A stretch of DNA of 34,091 bases from Leptospiraceae bacterium (GTDB taxonomy: Bacteria; Spirochaetota; Leptospiria; Leptospirales; Leptospiraceae): NCBI GenBank assembly GCA_947458405.1, contig CANGZW010000033.1, positions 1 to 34,091 of the forward strand, read 5' to 3'. The notes under the pieces were generated by a model. The model had not been told where the DNA came from. It searched no databases and was given only the letters and a program-made list of their open reading frames with translations. Position 1 is the first letter of the stretch. Every line of letters begins with the position of its first letter. Positions 24,969 through 32,835 of this stretch are shown in pieces. A program made the position numbers and the translations under genes.

Positions 24969-24987
24969 GAATTTGGTTTATTCTTAT
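24965..24987 (+). terminator. Hairpin at the response regulator stop codon
   Basis: ATAAGAAT (24965-24972) and ATTCTTAT (24980-24987) form a perfect 8-bp stem with a 7-base loop. The stem begins inside the TAA stop, and a T-run (TTTTT, from 24991) follows after a short gap. It is AT-rich but has the layout of an intrinsic terminator. Confidence 0.45.
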
Positions 24988-25137
24988 GTATTTTTGTCAT
25001 GTTCTAATAATAATATTATGTCAAATAAATGTAATTATTTCCTGATTTCTACTTTATAAAAATCATTATTTTATCCAAAAATTTATAAAAAATATTAAAA
25101 AAATCAATCGTACCTACTTAAATATCTGTTTTTTAAT

Positions 25138-25166
25138 TTGAAGAAAGAGTTTCTAACTTTTATATT
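25138..25166 (+). promoter_or_regulatory. Sigma-70-type promoter for the 25216 gene
   Basis: TTGAAG (25138-25143) and TATATT (25161-25166) are separated by exactly 17 bases, giving a start near 25173 and a leader of about 43 bases. The -10 box is covered by the inverted repeat at 25153-25185. Confidence 0.55.
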
Positions 25167-25185
25167 CGATAATAATAAAAGTTAG
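25153..25185. promoter_or_regulatory. 33-bp interrupted palindrome over the -10 region (probable operator)
   Basis: CTAACTTTTAT (25153-25163) and ATAAAAGTTAG (25175-25185) are perfect 11-bp arms around an 11-base spacer. The left arm overlaps the first half of the -10 box; the right arm lies just past the expected transcription start. Such a position suits a repressor site. In RNA only the right arm would be transcribed, so a transcript hairpin is not the explanation. Confidence 0.55.
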
Positions 25186-25215
25186 TTATTATTTATAGAA
25201 AGACCCGGAGAATTT

Positions 25216-26268
25216 ATGAAAAAATTACTTATAATTATATTATGTTTAATATATACAACGAATGTATTTTCAGAGGATATTTTTAAAGACGTATTACCAG
25301 GTCAATATATATTTTATCATGATAAAAGGGGAAATAATAATAGAATAACAGGTTTATTAAAATATTATGATGGCTCAATAATTTGTAGAACGTACGACTT
25401 GGATAACAAAAGAGAAACTTTGGTTCAATTAGATTTTTCAATAAATAATAATGAAAATGATATAAAGCCTGTTAATACATTTCATGGAGATTTAATGAAT
25501 GATTATCAATATGTCATGGTAGATCTTATGAATATATGGAGTCAGTATGAAACTGTTAAAGATGGATTAAACTTCCAAGAAGTTAATAAAGAAGATGCCT
25601 GGCCTGAACTTAAATATACACTTGAACATAAATTTGTAAAATGGATACCTTTTCTTAAGTTTTATTCTACACGTACGACGGATTCCATTGATCCTTCTTA
25701 TAAACTCATACTAATTGGAAAAATGCAGGATCCTAAAGATCCTATTTTTATGAACTTTCTTACTATTCCTAAATCAAAACCATTTCCTTCTTATAAGCTA
25801 GTAGCTAATAGAAAAAATTTAATTAAAATGGAAGGTGCTTCTATTCAATTAGATGAAAATTGGAATTTTGTAGAACCTTCCCCAGAATATAATACATATC
25901 ATGATACATATTGGATAAAGATTAAATCTCAAAGAGACGCTCAGATTGGAGTAGAGACAATTTCATTTTTAGATAAATTTATTACAAAAGATATTGAACA
26001 TAGTCCATATCAAATAGCTAGTTTGATTATTTCAGCTAGCTTAATGGTAGAACCAACTTCAGTTGTATTTCAAAATTTACCCGACGGATCATTGAAAGTA
26101 TCTTTTGTCGTACTTAGTCCAAATGAATTATATGCAACTCAATGTGTTTATAAGATTTATAAGGTTAATAAAAATGATTATAAAATAATAAATTTTTCTA
26201 CCTTCAAATCCCTATATGAAGATAATGCTAAATATTTTAATGAAATACTAGATAATATAAAAATTTAA
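25216..26268 (+). CDS. Secreted protein of unknown function
   Basis: This 350-residue protein has a signal peptide (KKLLIIILCLIYTTNVFSED, cleavage near residue 19). There are no further membrane segments. The sequence is rich in aromatic and charged residues: LPGQYIFYHDKRGNNNR at the start, then DAWPELKYTLEHKFVKWIPF near 130, then YNTYHDTYWIKIKSQRD near 225, and VEPTSVVFQNLPDGSLKVSF near 275. I do not recognise a family. The ATG has GGAG five bases upstream. It follows the kinase 2-response regulator pair on the same strand after 247 bases, with its own promoter and palindrome, so it could be an output of that system. This is inference from position. Confidence 0.75.
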   Translation: MKKLLIIILCLIYTTNVFSEDIFKDVLPGQYIFYHDKRGNNNRITGLLKYYDGSIICRTYDLDNKRETLVQLDFSINNNENDIKPVNTFHGDLMNDYQYVMVDLMNIWSQYETVKDGLNFQEVNKEDAWPELKYTLEHKFVKWIPFLKFYSTRTTDSIDPSYKLILIGKMQDPKDPIFMNFLTIPKSKPFPSYKLVANRKNLIKMEGASIQLDENWNFVEPSPEYNTYHDTYWIKIKSQRDAQIGVETISFLDKFITKDIEHSPYQIASLIISASLMVEPTSVVFQNLPDGSLKVSFVVLSPNELYATQCVYKIYKVNKNDYKIINFSTFKSLYEDNAKYFNEILDNIKI

Positions 26269-26312
26269 TTTATTTCTTTTTATTTGATAGTTGAATTTTG
26301 AAAGAATTTAGA

Positions 26313-26344
26313 GATTAGAAAAATAATATTGAATTTCTCTAATC
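26313..26344 (+). terminator. Weak hairpin after the 25216 gene
   Basis: GATTAGA (26313-26319) and TCTAATC (26338-26344) form a perfect 7-bp inverted repeat with an 18-base A/T-rich loop, 45 bases after the stop. No T-run follows. Low confidence as a terminator. The rest of 26269-26550 shows nothing clear. Confidence 0.25.
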
Positions 26345-26550
26345 AATCAATAATAACAATGCTTAGAGATTGAAAGACATAACTTTTCATTAAATTTTTA
26401 TATTAATAATCTCATAATTTAAGTGGAACGTATTGTTAATTATTTTAAAAAAAAGGATATTTATGAATAATAAAGTATATCTTTTTTTTATTGACAGTAT
26501 TTCTTGATCGGGTTAAATTAATACGCTACATAAAGTTGCTGGAGGCTGTC

Positions 26551-27810
26551 TTGGACTATATTCTTGAATTATTTCGCAATGATCCAAAACTATTAGAAAA
26601 AATATCCATTCCTATCACATGTGCTTTTGTTGGATGGTCAACAAATTGGGTTGCTGTGGAAATGATCTTTAAACCTAGAAATTTCTGGGGAATTTGGAAA
26701 CTGGGTTGGCAGGGAATCATTCCTCATCATGCCGTCAAAATGACGGGATTGATCACAGAGATCTTGACCCAAAAGCTCATGACTCCACAGGAGCTTTACA
26801 GAAGGGTAGATCCGAATATCATCAATAAAGAGATACATGATTTAATAGAACTTACTTCATCTGAAATAGTACGTGATATTATAGAAGGGGAAAATCCCCA
26901 ATTATGGAATCTGATGCCGGACGTGGTGAAAAAATCTATAGAAAGTGAAATCAGCAATGAAATCCCCAAGCAAATGGTTAATGTATACCACGCGTATGGT
27001 TCTGATTTAGATTCCGTCTTGGAGTTTGATGTTGTGGTCACAGAAGCCCTCTGTGGAAAAAATGTGGGTGTTCTTATTGAACTCTTTAAGCGATGCGGGG
27101 GACCCGAGTTTCGATTCATCATAGTCTCCGGTATTTACTTTGGATTTCTCATTGGTTTGGTTCAATTAGCCTTTCTCTCAATTTTTGGTCAGTGGTGGAC
27201 ATTCCCCATTATGGGTGTTGTTGTGGGGTATCTCACCAATTGGATTGCCCTGCAGATGATCTTCCGTCCACTCGAAGAGAAGAATTTTATCTTTTTCAAA
27301 TACCAAGGACTATTCTTACGCAGACAAAATGTTGTATCTCGTGAATGGGCAAATGTTGTAGCAACAAAAGTTTTGAATACTGAAAATATGATGCGTTTGA
27401 TTTTCAAAGGGAAAGCAGGGGATCTGCTCGTAAAATTAGTCATGGACTCTGCCAACAAAGGCGTTGAAAAAATGATGCAAACCAGAGCTCCAATAGTAGC
27501 TCCCATTATCATTGGAACAGAGAGAACCCAAAAAATCAAAGAAGTCATTGCAGAAAAAATCGTTAGTATGCTTCCAATGGTTGCAGATAGAGTTCAGGAC
27601 TACATAACCCAAACACTCAAAATTGAAGAAACGATTTACTCCCGTTTGATCCAACTTCCCAAAGATAAATTTGAAGAACTTTTACATGCAGTTTTCAAAG
27701 AAGATGAAATGACTCTGATTCTTTTGGGAGCACTGCTTGGGGGCATAGTCGGTCTGGCTCAGGCATTGCTTGTAATTCCACCCGATGCACTTCCCACTTT
27801 TTTGAGGTAA
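26551..27810 (+). CDS. DUF445 (YheB-type) membrane protein
   Basis: This 419-residue protein starts at TTG 26551, chosen because GGAGG (26541-26545) lies five bases upstream. A TTG at 26491 would add 20 residues but lacks such a site. DUF445 proteins have a duplicated membrane hairpin, and both copies are visible: GWSTNWVAVEMIFKP (near residue 30) and GYLTNWIALQMIFRP (near residue 230). Long amphipathic stretches follow each, and a last helix (LILLGALLGGIVGLAQALLV) ends the protein. The function of the family is not established; it is membrane-associated. The next gene starts three bases after the stop, so the two are translationally coupled. Confidence 0.88.
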   Translation: MDYILELFRNDPKLLEKISIPITCAFVGWSTNWVAVEMIFKPRNFWGIWKLGWQGIIPHHAVKMTGLITEILTQKLMTPQELYRRVDPNIINKEIHDLIELTSSEIVRDIIEGENPQLWNLMPDVVKKSIESEISNEIPKQMVNVYHAYGSDLDSVLEFDVVVTEALCGKNVGVLIELFKRCGGPEFRFIIVSGIYFGFLIGLVQLAFLSIFGQWWTFPIMGVVVGYLTNWIALQMIFRPLEEKNFIFFKYQGLFLRRQNVVSREWANVVATKVLNTENMMRLIFKGKAGDLLVKLVMDSANKGVEKMMQTRAPIVAPIIIGTERTQKIKEVIAEKIVSMLPMVADRVQDYITQTLKIEETIYSRLIQLPKDKFEELLHAVFKEDEMTLILLGALLGGIVGLAQALLVIPPDALPTFLR

Positions 27811-27813
27811 ATT

Positions 27814-28821
27814 ATGAATCCATTAGAAACAATCTCTCCCGATGAAGAGAAACTATCCAATGATCTTTTGAGGATATTAACCCTTATGTTGCGGAAGGAA
27901 TATCCCAAAGGAAAAACCGTTCTGAGAGATGCCCATCCTAAATCACATGGATTGGTAAAGGCAGAATTTGTAGTACCAGAATTACCCACTGATCTAAAGG
28001 TGGGTTTATTTTCAAAGCCGGGAACCTACAAAGCCTACATAAGATTTTCCAATGGAGCCAAACCCCAAGCAGATAAAATAGGGGACATAAGAGGAGTTGG
28101 AATCAAAATTTTTGGAGTAGAGGGAGAACATTGTCTCGAAGGGGAAAAGACTACCCAAGACTTTCTCTTAATCAACAATCCTGTATTACCAGCTGGAAAT
28201 CCTAAAGACTATTTTAATCTCTTTACATCCTCTATGAGCGGAAATCCATTGAAGTACTTTTTTAGTTGGAATCCATTTGAGTGGAAACTTGGAGACCTAC
28301 TAATTTTGCATGACATCAGAAGTCAAAAAGTACCTTCTCCTCTCTCTTTAAAGTATTATAGTACTACACCGTATGCCTGGAAAGAGGGAGCTGTTAAATA
28401 CGCCCTTTTTCCTACAGGAGAATACACCAAGCAAATCCAAGATGACTCCTCTGAAAATTACCTACGCGAGCAAATGAAAAAGGAATTATCTGAAAAATCT
28501 TCCTCTTTTGATTTTTATATCCAAAAGGGTGATTTGAAAGTCCATTCCATTGAAAATGCCTCTGCCCATTGGGATGAAGGGCGTGCTCCTTTTCAAAAAC
28601 TAGCCACCATTCTAATTCCCAAACAAAACTTTGATACACCCGACCAAAATACTCTCGCTGAAAACCTATCCTTTGATCCATGGCATTCTTTGGTAGATCA
28701 CACTCCTATTGGAGGAATCAATAGAATGAGAAAAGTGGTATACTATGGTATTACAAAGTACAGGCATGAAAAAAATGGAGTGGGGATCGAGGATCCAATT
28801 CCTTGGGAATCGATCGAGTGA
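27814..28821 (+). CDS. Catalase-fold (y4iL-like) haem protein
   Basis: This 335-residue member of the small catalase-like group lacks the long N- and C-terminal parts of true catalases. Landmarks are HPKSHGLVKAEFVV (His41 and His46, the region of the distal histidine), YIRFSNG (75-81), DIRGVGIKIFG (91-101), QDFLLINNPV (115-124) and FDPWHSLVDHTPIGGINRMR near the C-terminus. There is no signal peptide. Relatives are thought to be haem-dependent peroxidases or hydroxylases acting on organic substrates rather than catalases. It follows the DUF445 gene by three bases. The pair may act on the same membrane-related substrate, but this is not shown. Confidence 0.85.
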   Translation: MNPLETISPDEEKLSNDLLRILTLMLRKEYPKGKTVLRDAHPKSHGLVKAEFVVPELPTDLKVGLFSKPGTYKAYIRFSNGAKPQADKIGDIRGVGIKIFGVEGEHCLEGEKTTQDFLLINNPVLPAGNPKDYFNLFTSSMSGNPLKYFFSWNPFEWKLGDLLILHDIRSQKVPSPLSLKYYSTTPYAWKEGAVKYALFPTGEYTKQIQDDSSENYLREQMKKELSEKSSSFDFYIQKGDLKVHSIENASAHWDEGRAPFQKLATILIPKQNFDTPDQNTLAENLSFDPWHSLVDHTPIGGINRMRKVVYYGITKYRHEKNGVGIEDPIPWESIE

Positions 28822-28866
28822 GATGGCATTTAATAAGTTTTAAATAAAAAATTTTCTCCTTCCACA

Positions 28867-28965
28867 GAATACAAAAAAGAAGACTTCATTAAAGATTTGA
28901 AGAAAGCAAAGGTTGTCAAAACAGAACGCATCCCTCCTGATTTGATTACAATATTGTGTAGATAA
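28867..28965 (+). pseudogene. Relic of an Rnk/GreA-type gene
   Basis: A 32-codon stretch reads EYKKEDFIKDLKKAKVVKTE, then RIPPDLITILCR and stop. The pattern L...L..A.VV....IP.D.(V/I)T is the N-terminal part of Rnk (nucleoside diphosphate kinase regulator)/GreA-GreB-like proteins, where the text normally continues TMNSxV. Here the frame stops exactly at that point, and no start codon precedes it. The rest of the gene is gone. The stop runs into the A-rich arm of the next terminator. Confidence 0.5.
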
Positions 28966-29000
28966 AAAAAAACCCAACCTTAAAAAAGTTGGGTTTTTTT
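28964..29000. terminator. Strong bidirectional terminator
   Basis: ACCCAAC (28972-28978) pairs with GTTGGGT (28988-28994), flanked by an A-run of eight (28964-28971) and a T-run of seven (28994-29000) that extend the stem. The layout suits both the plus-strand catalase-like gene and the convergent OmpL47-like gene ending at 29022. Confidence 0.88.
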
Positions 29001-29021
29001 ATTCCTATTGGTAAGTAATGT

Positions 29022-30137
29022 TTAGTTTGCAGCTGGAGTTGCTTTGATCGTTGTTTTTGGAGCTTGTATGTCGTAATAGAAAGTAAGTTTTCTTACTTCA
29101 GATTCATTTCCAACATTATCTATTGATTTTGCTTCAATAGTGTGTTCCCCGGTAGTTTCAAAATAAATGTCTTCTACATAAGCAGTGTACTCTGTGTCAC
29201 TGTCTTTCTTGTAGAGAACTTTTGAAATACCACTTTCAGCATCTCTTGCGGTGAGTTTGAATTTAGTGCCTCTTCTAGCGAAAAGTCTTTCACCAACCTT
29301 AACAAAAGGAAGAGACTCTACTATTTCAACTGTAGGCTTAACATCATCAACATTTACTGCATAACTTACTTCAACACCAGTGTTGTTTGCATTATCAACT
29401 CCGAAATAGCTGATTGAGTGAAAACCACCTTTTTCGAGTTTAACAGGACCTGTATATTTGAGCTTTTCTCCATTGTCTACCGAATACATAACATCTCTTA
29501 CTCCTGAAGAAAAATCTTCAGCAGAAATTGCGTAAGAGTTTTTGGTAGAGGCATATCCGGATCCTTTTTCAACATAAAGATTTTCAGCGGGTCTCAAGGT
29601 GCAAACGGGTGGACTGTTATCTACAACTAAGAATATCAAAGAAGGGTTCTCTTTGTTTCCTACACGGTCAACAGATCTATACGCAATAGTAGTAGATCCT
29701 TCTTTAGAAAGCTGGATTGGACCAGTGTATCTTATGTATTCAGAATCATTGATTTTGTATTCAACATAATCAACAGTACTGAGATCATCTGAAGGAATTA
29801 ACTCAAATATTGTTTTAAAATTTACATACAATGCTGGCTTAGAAGCTGATGGTTCTTCGGAACCGGGTTTTTCAGGAATATCTGAACTTGTTGGTGTTCC
29901 TTCAGACCCTTCTGTTGTTCCACCACTTTCGGTATTTCCAACATTAATGGAACGGGGTGGCTCTTCTTTTTTAGCAGGGACAATAGTATCTTTAATATTA
30001 TTGGAAGTATCAATTACTTCTGTTGCTTTCTCAAGGGTTTTACTGCTTGGTATGGGCTTTTTGCTGGGTTGCTGGGCGGCCAAAGCAAAAGCAGAAAAAA
30101 AAGCGAACATTATTATGCTTCTTTTCAGCACTGTCAT
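29022..30137 (-). CDS. OmpL47-like outer-surface protein with Ig-like repeats
   Basis: This 371-residue exported protein has a signal peptide (residues about 5-21, ending ALAAQ), then a low-complexity region rich in P, S, E and G (about 25-100). Three or so repeats of about 70-80 residues follow. Each carries D..SG, V.Y..D, Y.GP(V/I).L...G and S.D..GN (for example YTGPIQLSKEG, KYTGPVKLEKGGFHSISYFG, GEHTIEAKSIDNVGNES). These are hallmarks of the leptospiral OmpL47 family; some members bind host matrix proteins, a property not predictable here. The ATG has TAGGAG six bases upstream. The codons are less AT-rich than the surrounding genes, consistent with higher expression. Confidence 0.82.
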   Translation of the reverse strand: MTVLKRSIIMFAFFSAFALAAQQPSKKPIPSSKTLEKATEVIDTSNNIKDTIVPAKKEEPPRSINVGNTESGGTTEGSEGTPTSSDIPEKPGSEEPSASKPALYVNFKTIFELIPSDDLSTVDYVEYKINDSEYIRYTGPIQLSKEGSTTIAYRSVDRVGNKENPSLIFLVVDNSPPVCTLRPAENLYVEKGSGYASTKNSYAISAEDFSSGVRDVMYSVDNGEKLKYTGPVKLEKGGFHSISYFGVDNANNTGVEVSYAVNVDDVKPTVEIVESLPFVKVGERLFARRGTKFKLTARDAESGISKVLYKKDSDTEYTAYVEDIYFETTGEHTIEAKSIDNVGNESEVRKLTFYYDIQAPKTTIKATPAAN

Positions 30138-30426
30138 TCTTTACTCCTAAACTTACGGTTTTACAATGGGATTATTATTGCCAGTCTAAAAGATTATACC
30201 GAGAATGTCAAGGAATGAGATTTAATGTACGAATGTTTTTCCTCATTTCCGAAAAAAAAACAATCAAAAATAAAGGAGTTAGCCTTTATCTCTTGAATCT
30301 TAATCCCTATCTTGATTTTTTAAATCTAATAGTCTGAAAATTTATCCTTTTCTAATGAATACGGGTTAATTTATAAATTTTAAATAATTTTTCAAATACA
30401 AAGAAGAGACAAACTGGAGATAACCC

Positions 30427-31041
30427 TTGCATAAATCAAAGAAAACATGGTCACTTCTAATTTTTCTACTTCTTTCTCACTTCTCCGTATACACTCGACC
30501 AATTGATATTAATTTAGAACGAAAAGTTATACAAAATTTTGAAGATGAGTATAAAATTGAAAAAATTATATCCAAAGGGAACTTAGAAGTATTTCCAGAG
30601 GTAGGTGTATCAGGATTGCTTACATCTCCTGAGTTAATTTCAGAAAAAAGCCTCTTGATACGTTACACTGAAGAGTCTAGATTTCAACCCATGGAGTATA
30701 TTTTTAATAAACCAATACTATTGCAAGATTTGGTAACCAGACTTGAATTTCACGTGTACTCCAGTTCAAATGCAGGAGATATCTATTTTTTTATACAGGA
30801 TAGTTTTCAAGAGACCCATAAAATACTCTTGACCAGAATTAATTTTTCAGGTTGGAAGAAAATAGATGTCTCTTTATTAAAAATAAACCAAAATGATCTC
30901 CTCTTTAATGAAAATAGAAAAATAAAATTTTTAGGATTCCTCTTTATTCCACCTTTAAAGTCAGAATCGGGAAGAGAATTTTTAATCGCCATTGATGATA
31001 TAATATCCTACAGTCTTCCCAAGTATAAATCTATTCCCTAA
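30427..31041 (+). CDS. FlaA-like periplasmic flagellar sheath protein
   Basis: This 204-residue protein begins with TTG at 30427 (GGAG seven bases upstream). A signal peptide is present (TWSLLIFLLLSHFSVYT). The body follows the spirochaete FlaA plan: a short VIQNFEDEY near the start, an internal FNKPILLQDLVTRLEFHVYS, then INFSGWKKIDVSLLKINQND, where FxGW is a family landmark, and IKFLGFLFIPP before the end. FlaA proteins form the sheath of the periplasmic flagellar filament. This one is shorter than the usual FlaA1/FlaA2, so it may be a paralogue with another location. It is divergent from the OmpL47-like gene over 289 bases in which I see no clear promoter. Confidence 0.65.
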   Translation: MHKSKKTWSLLIFLLLSHFSVYTRPIDINLERKVIQNFEDEYKIEKIISKGNLEVFPEVGVSGLLTSPELISEKSLLIRYTEESRFQPMEYIFNKPILLQDLVTRLEFHVYSSSNAGDIYFFIQDSFQETHKILLTRINFSGWKKIDVSLLKINQNDLLFNENRKIKFLGFLFIPPLKSESGREFLIAIDDIISYSLPKYKSIP

Positions 31042-31094
31042 AATATTGTTCTAAAATATTTGATTTTATCCAGCAAAGAAAAACAAATGTCTTT

Positions 31095-32795
31095 ATGTCC
31101 TCTACTATAAACAAAGATTTTCCGAGAAAATACATTTCCCCCGATTTTTCTGCCAAAGACAAAGATGGTTTGATTGCTGCCTATGGTAAGTTATTATCTT
31201 ATCCAATTTCTACTGAAAAAGAGTTTTTACAATTTATAGAATTCTGGTCAGAATTTGCATGTGTTATAGATGAAGCGGGTTCTCTTGCTTATGTTAAAAT
31301 GACCTGCGATACCAAGAGCAAAGAAGCGGATGATGAATATTTGCATCTTGTTCAAAATATTTTTCCAGTCTGTCATGAATATGAAGATAAAGTGAAAAAG
31401 AAATTCTTGGGTTCAGAATTTCTTAACACAATAGACCAATCTTATTATGGATTATTTATTAAACAAACAAAATCGGAAGATGAAATTTATAGAAAAGAAA
31501 ATATAGATTTGTTCACAAAAGATTCCGTACTCTGCCAAAACTATCAGAAAATTACAGGAGCTTGGATGGTTGATTTTGATGGCAAAAGGCAAACCACCCA
31601 ACAAATAATGGTTTATCAGGAAAATCCGGATAGATCTATACGCGAATCTGCCTATAGGGCTAGGGTTGCAGTACACATGGAAGATATTTCTAAACTAGAA
31701 GATTTGTATGACGAAATGCTAGCTGTAAGAAAACAAATTGCCATCAATGCAGGGTTTAAAAATTACCGGGATTACAAGTTTGTTGCGAATGCAAGATTTG
31801 ATTACACTCCAGAAGATTGTTTACGATTTCATTCTGCAATTGAAGAATCTTTAGTTCCTCTTTTGAGTGAATGGAACAAAGAAAAATGTAATAAATTAGA
31901 TATATCGTCTCTGCGTCCCTGGGATTTATATGTAGATCCAGATTCCAAAGGGATTATAAAAGCATTTGATACAGAAGAAGAATTTTGCGATAAAGTGCAA
32001 AAAATCTTTGAAGATGTTCACCCTAAAACAGGTGAATACTTCCGTTTTATGAGAGAAAATAAGCTCTTGGATTTATCGAGTAGGGAAGGAAAGGCTCCTG
32101 GTGGATATATGACGGAATTATCAGAGAGACGTGTTCCTTTTATATTCATGAATGCTGTTGGAACGAAGCGGGATGTTGATACACTTCTCCATGAGGGAGG
32201 ACATTCTATCCATGCCTTTCAGGCAAGAGAGCAGTTATTAAAAGGATATCGTTCTTCTCCTCTGGAATTTGCGGAAGTCGCATCCATGTCTATGGAGTTA
32301 TTGGGAAGACCATTTTTTAATTACGTTTATAAATCAGAAGATATTGAGAGAGTTAAAAAAGAGCAATTAGTGAAAATAGTAGAGTTTTTTCCTTTTATGT
32401 CCATGATTGACTCTTTTCAGCACTGGGTTTATACAACTGAAGACAATGGTCGGGAAGCACGCGGGAAAAAGTGGCAGGAATTAAATAGAAAATTTCAACC
32501 CTATCTGGATATGAGTGGAATGGATGAAATTGAAAAGACTAGATGGCAGTATCCTCATGTTTATACCGTTCCATTTTATTATATTGAATATGGTATTGCT
32601 CAAATAGGAGCCCTACAGGTGTGGAAAAATAGTCTAAAAAATCCTAAGAAAGCTGTGGATGATTACCTTTCGGGTCTAGCACTAGGTGGATCGAAGCCTT
32701 TGCCTGAATTATTTAAAGCGGCAAATATTAGTTTTGCAATGGATAAAAATACATTAAGCGAATTAGTTTCAATTATCAAAGAACAGGTAGTTTGA
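31095..32795 (+). CDS. M3B-family oligoendopeptidase (PepF-like)
   Basis: This 566-residue cytoplasmic zinc peptidase has no signal peptide. The active site is HEGGH at 366-370, with the third zinc ligand probably Glu394 in EFAEVASMSMELL. The C-terminal part has YPHVYTVPFYYIEYGIAQIGALQVW, a characteristic oligopeptide-binding region of the family with its tyrosines intact. Such enzymes cut short peptides, typically 6 to 20 residues. The N-terminus (KYISPDFSAKDKDGL) also fits the family. It starts 53 bases after the FlaA-like gene and may be in the same transcript. Confidence 0.92.
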   Translation: MSSTINKDFPRKYISPDFSAKDKDGLIAAYGKLLSYPISTEKEFLQFIEFWSEFACVIDEAGSLAYVKMTCDTKSKEADDEYLHLVQNIFPVCHEYEDKVKKKFLGSEFLNTIDQSYYGLFIKQTKSEDEIYRKENIDLFTKDSVLCQNYQKITGAWMVDFDGKRQTTQQIMVYQENPDRSIRESAYRARVAVHMEDISKLEDLYDEMLAVRKQIAINAGFKNYRDYKFVANARFDYTPEDCLRFHSAIEESLVPLLSEWNKEKCNKLDISSLRPWDLYVDPDSKGIIKAFDTEEEFCDKVQKIFEDVHPKTGEYFRFMRENKLLDLSSREGKAPGGYMTELSERRVPFIFMNAVGTKRDVDTLLHEGGHSIHAFQAREQLLKGYRSSPLEFAEVASMSMELLGRPFFNYVYKSEDIERVKKEQLVKIVEFFPFMSMIDSFQHWVYTTEDNGREARGKKWQELNRKFQPYLDMSGMDEIEKTRWQYPHVYTVPFYYIEYGIAQIGALQVWKNSLKNPKKAVDDYLSGLALGGSKPLPELFKAANISFAMDKNTLSELVSIIKEQVV

Positions 32796-32835
32796 TTTGA
32801 ATAGTTTTTTAACTGTTCAAAAAATAATATTTTTA

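Noticed and set aside
26796-27654. Several minus-strand frames opposite the DUF445 gene
   Set aside because: The DUF445 frame has duplicated family motifs and a strong ribosome site; the antisense frames have neither.
30023-30337. Plus-strand frames overlapping the OmpL47-like gene start and the divergent gap
   Set aside because: They begin antisense to the OmpL47-like signal peptide and contain no recognisable protein pattern.
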